This document shows, piece by piece, positions 20,047 through 29,934 of a DNA stretch of 64,000 nt (the stretch's first letter is position 1; every line of letters begins with the position of its first letter). A model generated the notes under the pieces. The model worked only from the letters and a program-made list of their open reading frames with translations. It was not told the origin of the DNA and searched no databases. Origin of the DNA: Mycocentrospora acerina (Eukaryota; Ascomycota; Dothideomycetes; Pleosporales); contig JAKUHH010000126.1 in NCBI GenBank assembly GCA_022701365.1, forward strand, positions 186,001 to 250,000. The letters run 5' to 3'. A program made the translations under genes and the position numbers.

Positions 20047-21448
20047 ATGGCTCGCGAACCTATGAGCATAAACACCGTCCCGCTGCTTGACCCAGAAAAT
20101 GATCCAGGTAGTGTACGAGCGAAAAGTGGAGGTACAGGTAGTAACACGACGGGAAACATGAAAGCAGTGCACTATGAAGGTCCCTTCAAAGTGTCTGTGA
20201 AAGAGGTTGAACTGCCAACAATTCAGCACCCAGACGATATCATAGTCAAAGTCACAACAGCAGCAATCTGCGGTTCAGATTTGCACATGTACCAGGGTCG
20301 TACGGCAGCGGAGACTGGACTTGTGTTTGGGCATGAGAACATGGGCATTGTAATTGAGGTGGGGCCAGGTGTGACACTGTTGGAGGAGGGTGATAGGGTT
20401 GTCATGCCGTTTAATGTTGCTGATGGGCGGTGCCAGAATTGTGAGGAGGGAAGAACGGCATTCTGCACAGGGTGAGCGTGTTGGTGTGATGTGGCAGAAT
20501 AAACGCTGATGACAGGCAGGGTGAACCCTGGTTTCGCAGGCGGCGCGTATGGATATGTTGCGATGGGGCCTTATCAAGGCGGCCAGGCACAGTACTTGCG
20601 CGTTCCGTTCGCGGACTTTAATGCACTGAAGTTGCCCAAGGGGACAGAGCATGAAGCGGATTTCATATTGCTTGCAGATATTTTCCCCACTGGATGGCAT
20701 GGCCTGGTTCTTGCCGGATTCAAGTCTGGCGAAAGTGTCGCAGTGTTTGGTGCTGGTAAGCATTTGGGCTCTGGTGATTTTGCAGGCGACGAAGCTAATA
20801 GCGTCAGGCCCCGTTGGTTTGATGTCGGCATACAGCGGTATTTTGCGAGGTGCAAGCAAAGTATTTGTTGTCGACACAGTCCCCGAGCGACTACAAGCAG
20901 CAGAGAAGATTGGGTGTATCCCCATTGACTTCCGGAAGAGCGACCCCGTCGAGCAAATCATCGAACTTAACGGTGGTATGGTCGATCGGGCAGTTGATGC
21001 TGTAGGATACCAAGCCAACGATTCTTCGGGAAGCAAAGAGCAGCCAAGCATTGTACTTGAACATTGCATACGCGTGACGCGCCCGACAGGAGGCTTGGGT
21101 ATCCCCGGTCTGTACGTTCCTGCGGACCCAGGCGCGCCAGACGAGCAGAGTAAGAAGGGTCAAATTTTGATATCTTTTGGAAAGTTATTCGAAAAGGTAT
21201 GTGTGTGCGCGATTTTTGACAATTGTTGCTGATGCTTGTAGGGTCTGACGGTGGGTACCGGACAATGCAATGTGAAGGCGTATAACAGGTATCTGCGGGA
21301 CATGATTATCTCTGGCAAGGCAAAGCCGAGCTTTGTTGTGTCGCACGAGATTAACATTGACGATGCGCCAGTTGCGTACGAGAAGTTCGACAAGAGGATT
21401 GAAGGGTACACGAAGGTGTTGATTCATCCAAACGGAGCGTTGAACTAG
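20047..21448 (+). CDS. Zinc-dependent alcohol dehydrogenase (MDR family, formaldehyde-dehydrogenase-like)
   Basis: Four exons (20047-20471, 20520-20755, 20808-21196, 21242-21448) with introns of 48, 52 and 45 nt give 418 residues. The first intron ends at GGCAG 20519; an earlier AG at 20515 breaks the frame. The catalytic zinc ligands are Cys75 (AAICGSDLH) and His96/Glu97 (FGHENMG). The Rossmann GAGPVGLM motif spans intron 2. The structural zinc loop reads ADGRCQNCEEGRTAFC: three Cys remain (129, 132, 140) but the first position is Asp126. The order and the GGAYGYVAMGPYQGGQAQYLR segment match the glutathione-independent formaldehyde dehydrogenase-like MDR branch common in fungi. About 40 extra residues precede the domain (MAREPMSINTVPLL...). 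It likely oxidises or reduces an alcohol/aldehyde pair with NAD(H) in the cytosol. Convergent with PPIL1. Confidence 0.9.
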
Positions 21449-21548
21449 CTATGCTTGAGCATCTAGTCCATGAGGCAATGCAAGGACAGGACTCACTGTG
21501 CCAGTGGATGCAGGTCAGCGCTCGACTATCGCATGCTGTACTTTTTGT

Positions 21549-22085
21549 CTAGACAAATCCTCCACTCTCCACAACGTGCGCCTTTTCGATCTTGATGTCC
21601 TCGACAGGGCGATCATCCTTGTCTGTCTTGACCATGCCCAGCTTCTTGACAATCTGCATTCCACTCTTGACTCTCCCAAAGATGGTGTGCTTGCCGTCCA
21701 GCCACGGCGTTGGAGCCAGTGTAATGAAGAACTGCGAGCCGTTTGTATTGGGGCCCGAGTTGGCCATGCTCAGGATGCCGGCGCCGGTGTGCTTGAGCGC
21801 CGGCGAGATCTCGTCCTCGAACTTGTCGCCGTAGATGGACGCGCCACCCCGGCCCGTGCCCGTAGGATCGCCGCCCTGGATCATGAAGCTTGGGATGACG
21901 CGGTGGAAGACGAGGCCGTTGAAGTAGTTGCGCTGGGCGAGCGTCGCAAAATTCTTGCATGTCTTGGGCGCGTGGTCGTTGTAGAGCTCGACAATGACTG
22001 TGCCCTGCCAAGTGTCAGCTGAGCGCATGCCTACCGCCGGAGAACATCTTACCATGGTCGTCTCGAGGGCAACGTCGGTGGCCAT
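21549..22085 (-). CDS. PPIL1: Peptidyl-prolyl cis-trans isomerase, PPIL1-type cyclophilin
   Basis: Exons 22053-22085 (MATDVALETTM) and 21549-22004 with a 48-nt intron (GTAAGATG donor, GGCAG acceptor) give 162 residues. The single cyclophilin domain has FHRVIPSFMIQGGDPTGTGR (catalytic Arg in FHR, the FMIQGGD loop), then SMANSGPNTNGSQFFIT and WLDGKHTIFGRV. Short length and the start 'VALETTMGTVIVELY' are those of PPIL1, a cyclophilin bound to SKIP/Prp45 in the spliceosome; in yeast-like fungi it is often called Cyp1. It would therefore act in the nucleus, beside general prolyl isomerisation. The 11-codon first exon is normal for this gene in Pezizomycotina as far as I recall. It shares a 217-bp divergent promoter with the Rqt4/TRIP4 gene. 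Confidence 0.92.
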   Translation of the reverse strand: MATDVALETTMVRCSPAVGMRSADTWQGTVIVELYNDHAPKTCKNFATLAQRNYFNGLVFHRVIPSFMIQGGDPTGTGRGGASIYGDKFEDEISPALKHTGAGILSMANSGPNTNGSQFFITLAPTPWLDGKHTIFGRVKSGMQIVKKLGMVKTDKDDRPVEDIKIEKAHVVESGGFV

Positions 22086-22245
22086 GGCGGACGGATTGCA
22101 GTAGACGGGATGAGCACTGTGTTGGCCGGCTGTGTGCTTGAAAATGACATGGCATGGCGCTTGGGCCATGCGACTGCCACAGAGCGCCACAGAGCGCCAC
22201 ACTACGCACACTAGCGCCGAGTGATGACACACGGAACAAGCTCGC

Positions 22246-22280
22246 AGACATCAAACATCAGACATCAGACATCAGGCACC
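22246..22280 (+). repeat. Short tandem repeat (CATCAGA)n in the PPIL1/Rqt4 promoter
   Basis: Four to five degenerate 7-bp units of ACATCAGA type lie 22-57 bp before the Rqt4 ATG. A second short repeat, CACAGAGCGC twice, lies just upstream near 22182. They probably fall in the 5' untranslated region. No known factor site is implied. Confidence 0.5.
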
Positions 22281-22302
22281 AGACAATTGCACCTCAAGTG
22301 AC

Positions 22303-23895
22303 ATGGATCTGCCGACCTGGGCACTGCCGCAGCTTGCCAAGCTGCTTCCGCTTGACGACGACTCGCTCAAGCAGATCATCTCATACACAGAAAGTCTGCC
22401 AAACAGGGAAGCTGCGGACCATCTTCAGAATCTACTAGGCGACAGTGCACAGGCTCTCGAGTTCATCGCATCGTTCAACAACCGAAGAAAGCCAAAGGCC
22501 AGTAGCTCTGGCCTAGTCGTGCCAACCGATGTTCTCCAGGTGCCAAAGGCCAGGCCCAAGAAGAAGAAGCAGCCAAATATAGGAAAGCTTCCGCCACAAC
22601 GGCGACCTGACGACTACGGCAATGTGGCTGGTGCGTATATCAAGAAAGATGAAGCCGACTACATGGCTTCTAGTTCGAGAGCCAAGCCCCCAAAACCCAA
22701 TGTCTTTGGTCTCTCGGATAAGCCAGACGCCCTTCAGCTGCCAACAACAGCCGCATCATCAGGAACATCAACACCAAAGTCTCGAGGGATATCACCTGCT
22801 CCGCCGCAATCAAGACTCCCACCATCAGCGTCAGGCCAGCTGATCTCGGATATAAAGCCATCGAAGGCTTTATCTAAGCCCAAAGCCAAGGTAAGTCTGG
22901 CAGGTGGAACACCCATGCACGGCGCCTCCACTGCCCTCAACGACCTCGAGTCCACAATCAGAGCTTTGGAGATTCAAACAAACCCTACTCTTTCAACCCA
23001 AGACAGTAGCAAACGGAAATGTAACTGCATGGCCACGCGGCATCCACTCCTTGAAGCTGCACCAAACTGCCTCAACTGCGGAAAAATCATCTGCGTCAAA
23101 GAAGGCATAGGACCCTGCACATTCTGCAACACGCCGCTTCTCAGCGCCTCAGAAATCCAATCCATGGTCCGTATCCTCCGCGACGAGCGCGGGAAGGAAA
23201 AGATGGCCGCCAACAACGCCACCCAAAAGCGTGCCGACGTAGCAATGGCTCCCCGGCCATTCTCCACCCCCAAAGCCACAACCCCCCTATCCTCCAACCC
23301 AGCCTCAGACATCGAATCTGAAAACGAGAAGCTCGCAAGAGCCAAGCAACACCGGGACAAACTTCTCGCCTTCCAGGCCCAAAACGCCAAACGAACACAG
23401 GTCCATGACGAAGCCGCAGATTTTGAAACCACATCCGCCGGCCTGAGCATGTGGGCTAGTCCGCAAGAGCGAGCGATGCAGTTGAAACGCCAGCAAAAAG
23501 CCCTCCGTGAGCAGGATTGGAACACACGGCCCGAGTATGAGAAACGCAAGGTAGTCGCCAGTATAGACCTCGTGGGCGGCAAGATTGTGCGCCGCATGGC
23601 TGCTATGGAACGACCAGTGACCCCAGAGAGCGAGGACGAGCCCCCAGAGCCCATGCAGACTACAGATTATGGTGCGATATCCAACGGAAGCGGCGCATTT
23701 GCAAGAAATCCGCTTCTGGGTGGGTTGATTAGGCCGACGATCAGGGTGGAGAGTAAGGGGAAGGGGAAGGAGGGCGAGAGCAGGCAGACGTGGAGGAGAG
23801 TTCAAGATGACAATGATGATAACGAGCAGTGGATACTGGATGGTGGGGTTTATGGGTCGCAGAAGGAGAGCGTAGAGCAAGATGGAGGTGGATGA
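22303..23895 (+). CDS. RQT4: Rqt4/TRIP4 (ASC-1) C2HC5 zinc-finger protein
   Basis: A single exon of 530 residues from ATG 22303 (MDLPTWALPQLAKLLPLDDD). Residues 10-60 resemble a CUE-like helical region (ISYTESLPNREAADHLQNLL). After a Pro/Ser-rich linker comes a zinc finger at about 240-275: CNC, then CLNCGKIICVKEGIGPCTFC, the C2HC5 pattern that defines TRIP4/activating signal cointegrator 1. A Lys/Arg-rich helical segment follows (DEAADFETTSAGLSMWASPQ, RPEYEKRKVVASIDLVGGK), also conserved in this family, which marks the end of the folded part. In yeast Rqt4 (YKR023W) is a subunit of the RQC-trigger complex with Slh1 and Cue3/Rqt3 that splits collided, ubiquitinated ribosomes. Expected in the cytosol. 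The human protein has a C-terminal ASCH domain which I do not see here. Confidence 0.85.
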   Translation: MDLPTWALPQLAKLLPLDDDSLKQIISYTESLPNREAADHLQNLLGDSAQALEFIASFNNRRKPKASSSGLVVPTDVLQVPKARPKKKKQPNIGKLPPQRRPDDYGNVAGAYIKKDEADYMASSSRAKPPKPNVFGLSDKPDALQLPTTAASSGTSTPKSRGISPAPPQSRLPPSASGQLISDIKPSKALSKPKAKVSLAGGTPMHGASTALNDLESTIRALEIQTNPTLSTQDSSKRKCNCMATRHPLLEAAPNCLNCGKIICVKEGIGPCTFCNTPLLSASEIQSMVRILRDERGKEKMAANNATQKRADVAMAPRPFSTPKATTPLSSNPASDIESENEKLARAKQHRDKLLAFQAQNAKRTQVHDEAADFETTSAGLSMWASPQERAMQLKRQQKALREQDWNTRPEYEKRKVVASIDLVGGKIVRRMAAMERPVTPESEDEPPEPMQTTDYGAISNGSGAFARNPLLGGLIRPTIRVESKGKGKEGESRQTWRRVQDDNDDNEQWILDGGVYGSQKESVEQDGGG

Positions 23896-23998
23896 TGAAG
23901 CAAGGATAAATATGAAAAGATAATATCTGAAAATATATTCCTCAAGTGAAATACTTAGTCATCAGCGAACTGTCTTGTACAAACCGAACCTCGTCCTG

Positions 23999-26151
23999 TT
24001 AGGACCTTGACACGTTATTCTGCTGCTCCTGAGCATCAAACCATTGTTCATCCCCGGAACTCGTCTCGTTTTCACCCATATCCTCCATGCCCCTGTGCCC
24101 AACTATATCCTTTGCTTTCACCTGACCCTCCTCTACATCTTGCTCCCCACATCCACACTCTTTCTCTCCTTCTTGCTCTATATAAATATCCGCTTCCTTC
24201 TCGTCCGTTTTATACATACTTCTATCCATTCCAACCACACTCTGCGTATCGTATTCGCTAACACTACTCGCCACGGCTCCAAATGCTGAGCCCCCGGTCA
24301 AATAACTCCACCACCCTGTAGCTCCTATGCCCGGCATCCTCAGGGGTATTCTTGTAGATGCATAGACTGGTGGGCTTGTTTCAAGGGGCGCAAGAAGAGT
24401 AGTCAAGACATGGGGGTAGCGTGTGCGGAAACTACCTGATGGTGGAAGCAATACGGATGTAGATTGCGGTGGTGACGATTTAGACAAAGATTCGTTACTA
24501 TTTTCTTCGTCCATCGTTGTCATCGACTGGCTGTTCTTGGAGAGGTATTTCCGGACTGATCGTGAAGGCGACGACGGCAGTAGAAATGGCGACTGCGGCA
24601 ATGGGGATCGGGAGATGTTCTCCTCTTCCATGCTCGCTTGTGGCACAAAATACGGAGTAGGAGAGTGCACATTTTCGGGCTCCTCGGATGACGGATGACT
24701 TCCTTCTTCCTTCTCTTCTTTCGCCTTCGCTTTTGGAGTAGCTTTTGGGGCGGAGAAACCCGTCTCCGCACTCCGAGACGATGATGGAAAGGGTAAAGGT
24801 ACAAGAGAGGAAGACGATCGCAAAGCTGGTGACGGTATGCGCTCCTCACTATGCTCCGCCGGAGATGCAACCCGCCATGCGACAGGAATTACCCTCCTTT
24901 TCGACCTGCCCTTGCCCATTTCCATCTTGCTCATGTCACTACGTATTCTCGCTCTCCCTCCTACCGTCTTTGCTCCCGATATAGCTCCAGACCCAGACCC
25001 AATTTCAGACCGCGACGTCTGAATGCCTGTCTGATTAGGTCGCCCGCGGTTTGGCAGCGACTTCGCTTTCGACGTGATGCGCGCGTATAACGTACTAGAT
25101 ATCAGCACCTGGGTAAGCTCTGCAGCCGAAAGTGCAGGGGCGATTGTGGCAGCAGATATCCATCCATTATCTGGACTAAGCTCGTTGCTTGGCTTTGGAG
25201 AAGTGGTGATACGTGATGGAGGAGGATTGGACACTACCAAATGGGAAGACTTCCGTGTGGTAGCGATCGGGAGGCGTGGGGAAATCGGCAGGGTGGCACG
25301 GGCGGTAGAAATGCGAGAGCGGAGGGCGATGAGGTCGAAAGCTGGGGAGGGATGGTGTGGTGAGGCTCGAATAAGAGGAACGGTCACTTCTTCTTCTTCA
25401 TTTCCACTCTTACCTGTGGAAAGAGAGGATAAAGGAGGCATCGTATTCCCCATATCCACCGCGAGAGATGGCGCATGTGCCAGTGGCCAAGCAGCGTCTT
25501 CGGCTATCTCTTTCTGCGTAAGTGGCGGCTCATCGGCACTCTCCTCCTTCTGACCTTCCACTGGCTTGGAATATTCCCTATTTACAGAGGGTGACTCTTC
25601 CTGAATAGTAACTTTTCTTGTACGAGAAGGTATGTTCACTAGCTGAGGCGTTTGTTTGATAGAAGCAGATGCCTGTAGTATTGTGAAGCCCTCCTCTTTC
25701 TCTCCACATATGTTCTCCACTGCAGGCTCCTCGGCGTCAAGCTCATACAAGCCTACATGGGGAACGTTCTCCGGCTGCACAACAGAAACAGCATCCTCTG
25801 TTGTCTCAAGTATTTCTTGAACAGGAAAGGGTGCGGGTAAGAACTTTTTCTCGCCTCGGCGGAACACAATCTTATAAACATAGGCTATTCGAGATTTGGT
25901 GCGAAGCTCTACTATACATTAGCTAGTAAAAAAATTCAGGATACATAGCTCTCCAAGTGTGATATGTTGGTTGCTCACCATTCCAATTCATCCAACGACT
26001 CAAATGAGAGTACGAATGGGAAAAGAAGAGACTCACCACTAACTCGTCCCCATATCTTTCTTAACCCCCTTTTCTCCACTGCTCTAACATCCATATGCTG
26101 TTTCAAACAGCGAAGATCTCTTGTAACTTTTCCACGAATCCCCTTCCTCAT
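23999..26151 (-). CDS. Large, mostly disordered protein of unknown function
   Basis: Exon 2 (23999-25911) is a long open frame rich in Ser, Pro, Thr, Glu. Its first residues (ELRTKSRIAYVYKIVFRRGE) read smoothly upstream across an acceptor at 25912 to exon 1. A GTGAGTC donor at 26036 and a phase-1 junction give '...KIWGRVS-VELRTKS...'. I place the start at ATG 26151 (MRKGIRGKVTRDLRCLKQH), giving 675 residues; the frame stays open further upstream but lacks an ATG there, so a missed 5' exon is possible. The intron is 125 nt. Short ordered islands occur: SPDNGWISAATIAPALSAAE near the middle and IGATGWWSYLTGGSAFGAVA near the end. I recognise no domain. The acidic tail and Ser/Pro content suggest a scaffold or regulatory protein. 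It is convergent with Rqt4, about 100 bp apart. Confidence 0.6.
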
Positions 26152-27049
26152 CTTGACTCTAAGTTCCCGTCTAGTTTCTGAGAAGCAGTTTGAACCGTTT
26201 ATGCAGCGCAGCTCAGAACAACCTGAGGGCGACAGGATATCAGTTGCGTTTCTGGATGGCGGAGGGTGGATTGTTGTGCTTGAGAGAGGTTGCTGAGAGA
26301 GGAAGCGCGCGGGGGGATAGTAAGCATAAGATTTCCAGAAAATCGGGAGTTGCAGATCATATGGCTTCGTTCTTGAAAAGAAATGTGCTGATAGAATAAG
26401 TGTGACGAAAGCAGCAATGCGTAGGTGGAAAAAAGTGAAAGTACTCAAAAGGCAACATAAGCACGAGTGGGCTAAGGATTAAATACGAAAGTAGGGAAAA
26501 GGGAACGGTTCAGGGTGCTTTCCCTACCGCTGATGAAAACTGCAAGTACTGCGATGAATTCCAATCCCGTGAGTCTGTGCGGCGGGGTGAAGAGTGAACC
26601 ATCGGTTGGCCTAAATTGTGGCGATATCGGAGAAAGGAGTGTATGGCCAGTAAATGCAAATAGTGGAAATATTCGTAGAGCTTTCCACTTTTGCACTGAA
26701 AACGGTTTCCTTGCATATTACCGACCATGAATCCTAAAATGATTTCAAAAGCATTGCTAATAATGGCTTAGCTCTATTACACAGCCACAGTACAGACTCT
26801 CGCAGGTGCAATAGCAATATTAACATTTTTTCCCCGAGAAACATTGTCTTCCAAGTAAATCTACAAATCCTAATGCATGATGAAACCAGAAAAACTCCCG
26901 ATGCTTGCCTGTCGTAAGAGAAAGGAAAAATTTCGCGCAAGACGCGATACCCAGGGTACTGAAAAGATTTGGAAGGTGGCCGGGTGCCGAGCAAGATCAT
27001 GAATTTCGTCGTACGTGAGAGAGAAACTTAGTTAATTTTTCAAGCACTA
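26152..27049. other. Intergenic, no gene supported
   Basis: About 900 bp containing the promoter of the disordered-protein gene. Open frames of 62-88 codons (for example 26734-27000, minus) look like chance. If the disordered protein has a further 5' exon it would lie here; the minus frame to 26448 is open but has no ATG. Confidence 0.4.
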
Positions 27050-27649
27050 TTATTCACTGTTAAGATACGTTATTGAGACAAGCCATAACCGGGCCGGCGG
27101 TAGTGTTTAAATAGGGAAGTTGTGTGGAAGGGGGTACATGTAGAGGGGGACTTACTACAAACTCAAGGTGAGCTCGCCACGAATACTCGCCTTCAGTTCA
27201 ATCTCAATTTCCAAATTCGCCTCCAGTTTCAGCTTCAAACCATCTGTGTCGTCTAATACACTCGACTGGTTGTTGGGTTCCATGCGGTATGGCTGGTTAG
27301 GATCGGTCCCGCGCATGGGTATTTCGCCTCTCAGGGCACGTGCCTTAGTAACGGGTCCGTCCATAGACGTCGAATCGGGACCAATGCGTTCGAAGAATTG
27401 CATTTGGTTGAGTTCTCCGTTTGCGTCAGCCTCCTCGAGTGCTTCCAGAGAGGTTGTCTTCATGTATTTTCCCTCTTCCATGCCCTTCTGGATGCGTTGG
27501 CGGCGAGCACGACGCGATGACGATCGCGAGCGTGCAGACTGGAGACCTGCCTCACGTTTGGCTTGTTTCTTTGCAGCCAAGGCTTTCTCTTGCTGCATCG
27601 TCGTGCGCTCCTGCACCTCAGATTCGGAACCGGAGTCTTCTTTCGCCAT
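27050..27649 (-). CDS. Small basic protein with a C-terminal beta-rich motif (twin gene 1)
   Basis: Exon 1 is 27156-27649 from MAKEDSGSESEVQER. A GTAAGT donor at 27155 and a TTAACAG acceptor at 27057 leave a 7-nt last exon (T GAA TAA), giving 166 residues ending LTLSLYE. Read without splicing, the frame stops one codon earlier (LTLSL), so the protein is almost the same either way. The N-terminal half is charged and Arg/Ser-rich (ARSRSSSRRARRQRIQK), predicted disordered. The last 28 residues (LKLKLEANLEIEIELKASIR then GELTLSL) alternate hydrophobic and charged residues like an amphipathic beta hairpin. The gene at 28354-29113 ends in the same motif and has an intron at the same codon position. 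I know no domain name. Both genes lie on the same strand, 700 bp apart. Confidence 0.7.
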
Positions 27650-28353
27650 GTCGGGCGGGATTCGTTGGATCAGATTTGCGGTGAGGGGTTTTTGGGTGTG
27701 GATGTCTTGAGAGCTGGTTGTTCAAGAATGAATCAAAGATTTTTTTGGATGGGAGAGAGCAGAAGAACAGAGCGAAGGTACAAGAAAGGCCAGCCAGGTT
27801 GTTCAGAAACAAGATTGACGCAGAGTGCTGGGATGTCTGCAGCACAGAGCATGTCTCCCGAAGTGGTCAACCCCTACTCGCCTCTTCCAGCAGTTTGTCC
27901 TGGTCTGACGTCAGGACGGAACAAGGCATCCTTGCCGATAGGCGCCGTCGTCTCATGTGATTCTGTAGCGAAGCCAGTATCCAAGACAGGGGGCCGCTGC
28001 ATGCTCTTCGCGGCTGACGACGACAAGAGGAAACGGCACGCAAAAAAGTTGGCACAGGTGGAGCGAAGCTAGTACTACTGGGGACAACGTTGCAAGACGC
28101 GGGGCAGGACATAGCTCCCTGCATTAGTGCTCGCGACCGGTTGCCAGGTTCTCATGGCAAGAATTCACATTCGGCACACAGGTCGCAAGTTTTCATAAAC
28201 GATTTGTAATTTTAACATGAAGAATACATGCAGACATGATTAAACTACGTGAAAATGCCCCAAGCCGAACGCCGTCCAAAAGTTCGAGGACTCGAGAGCT
28301 CCAAACATCATGCAGCCATACAAAGAAGAGATGCGTAAATCATCGTGTAATGC
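27650..28353. other. Intergenic between the twin genes
   Basis: About 700 bp with the promoter of twin gene 1. A 169-codon plus-strand frame crosses the region and the N-terminal part of that gene but is antisense shadow plus chance. Nothing else is seen. Confidence 0.4.
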
Positions 28354-29113
28354 TCAGTTCCTATTCATGTTCAGTATTTCCAATCAAAGGATTTTGGGGA
28401 CGGAGAACTTACAGCAACCCAAGTGTGAGATCACCGTGGATCTTAGCCTTGAGCTGAATTTCAATGTCAAGGTTGAGCTCAAGTCGTAGTCGGAGTTGCT
28501 CGCCACCCTTTTCTCCTCCTCCTTCCTCCTTACCCCCTTCCTTGCCTCCACCAGTCAAACCTCCAAGAGCATTGCCTACGGTGCTGCCAACTTGGTTTAC
28601 AGCATTACCAGCAGTGTCCTGGACCGCATTGGTGGCTCCATTGACAAGCTCTCCTCCGGGCAGTTCTTCGCCAATCCCACCAAGTTGGCCACCTTTTCCG
28701 CCTTTCTTTTGGCGCTGGCGGTTGCGACGGCCTCCCGAGGCGGAAACATCGGATCGCGTGACAGATTCAGAGTCTGAATCACCACCTCGTCGTCCACGAC
28801 CTCGAGATTGGCGGCGCCTCGATTGCGACTTTTGCTGTTGAGGTTCGGGATCAGACTCATCGGCGTTGCCGCTGGAGGTCTGCTTGCGTCCTGCGTCCTC
28901 TTGCTCAGCCTCGGCTCCAGCATCATTCTCGGGGGGAGTATCTTCAGGAGTGGGCTGCTGTTGTGGTTTTTTCCCGCCCAACTTCTTCGGCGTCTTCTTC
29001 TCGGTTTTCTTACTCGATGATTCTGCGCTGCCCTTTCCTCCAACAGAGGCATTGGCATCAGCCTGGCCCTCTCCAGAGACGGATTGCTTGCTCTCTTCGA
29101 CAGTGTCCGCCAT
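28354..29113 (-). CDS. Disordered Gly/Arg-rich protein with the same C-terminal beta-rich motif (twin gene 2)
   Basis: Exon 1 is 28413-29113 from MADTVEESKQSVSGEGQ. A GTAAGT donor at 28412, a branch ACTGAAC and acceptor GAATAG define a 52-nt intron, and a 7-nt last exon (G AAC TGA) ends the 235-residue protein in LTLGLLN. Without splicing it would end LTLGLL. The body is low-complexity: Lys/Pro-rich, then SRRRQSRGRGRRGG and RQKKGGKGGQLGG (RGG-like), then Gly-rich with small residues. The last 28 residues (QLRLRLELNLDIEIQLKAKI then HGDLTLGLLN) match twin gene 1. RGG-type tracts often bind RNA, but this is not a basis for assigning function. Conserved end and intron position suggest an old duplication with free divergence of the disordered part. 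Confidence 0.72.
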
Positions 29114-29934
29114 GGTGTGCTGCGTGATGTGAGGTAAGTTGGAAGTTTGTGGATTTCGTTCAATGTGGAATGTTATGAGCTGAGAGTACGTCCAGAAATG
29201 CAGAAATGCAGAAACTCAGGATGACGGGGCAAATTGTTATGAGAAAAACGCCAGGGCAACACAACCGGTTTGGAGACAAGAGGTACTTGCAACCCCTGCT
29301 CACACGAGCCACCCTCAATATGCAGCTTGATGTAATGGGCTTCTCCACAGCTATGCCCCACTAAGACATGCTGCCGAGCCGTCACTCCAAAACCTGTCCC
29401 CATCCCTGTGCACATCTTTTCCGATACGTGACCAGTGTGTTTCCGAGCCTCACAAGTTGCATTTGTCTGCTCTCGAAACTACCCTGGTTCCAGGCTGTTC
29501 TGCCCTCCACTTGCTGGCGCTTCGATTCCGATGAACCGGGTGACGCATTAACTGCATGCACTTGACATCAACGTTTTGAGATGTAGCCGGGAAGCCTGCA
29601 TTCCAAGGCACAGAGGCCATGTGACAGTCTAGGATGTCGCGATCGGTAATCGGATGCATCGTCGATTTGATAATGCTCTCAATTGTGCATTTCCACTTTC
29701 CCCTCAGCGACAATATGCAGTCACTATAGGAAGTGGTAACCGCGAACGTTATGATATACGAGTGTTTGCCGTTGTGCTAGTGAGCGTTAAGCTAAAGTTG
29801 CATACGCTTAAAGGGCAGTCGTGCGCGGAGATCATTTATCCGAAGCTCCGAACAAGTACTGAGACAACATACCATGACCACGCCCTTTCTCCAGCTAGCA
29901 CTTTACGCACGACTCCAGCATCCAGAATACGAAG
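29114..29934. other. Divergent intergenic region, no gene supported
   Basis: About 820 bp separates twin gene 2 from the DUF2470 gene. GGCAGTCGTGCGC and similar GC blocks alternate with ordinary sequence. Frames of 62-112 codons look like chance. No RNA gene recognised. Confidence 0.4.

Noticed and set aside
20894..21163. Minus-strand frames over the ADH third exon
   Set aside because: Shadows of a well-supported gene with conserved motifs.
10693..21448. Polyketide or nonribosomal peptide cluster
   Set aside because: No ketosynthase, adenylation, prenyltransferase or terpene synthase motif was found; none of the six genes is a backbone enzyme.
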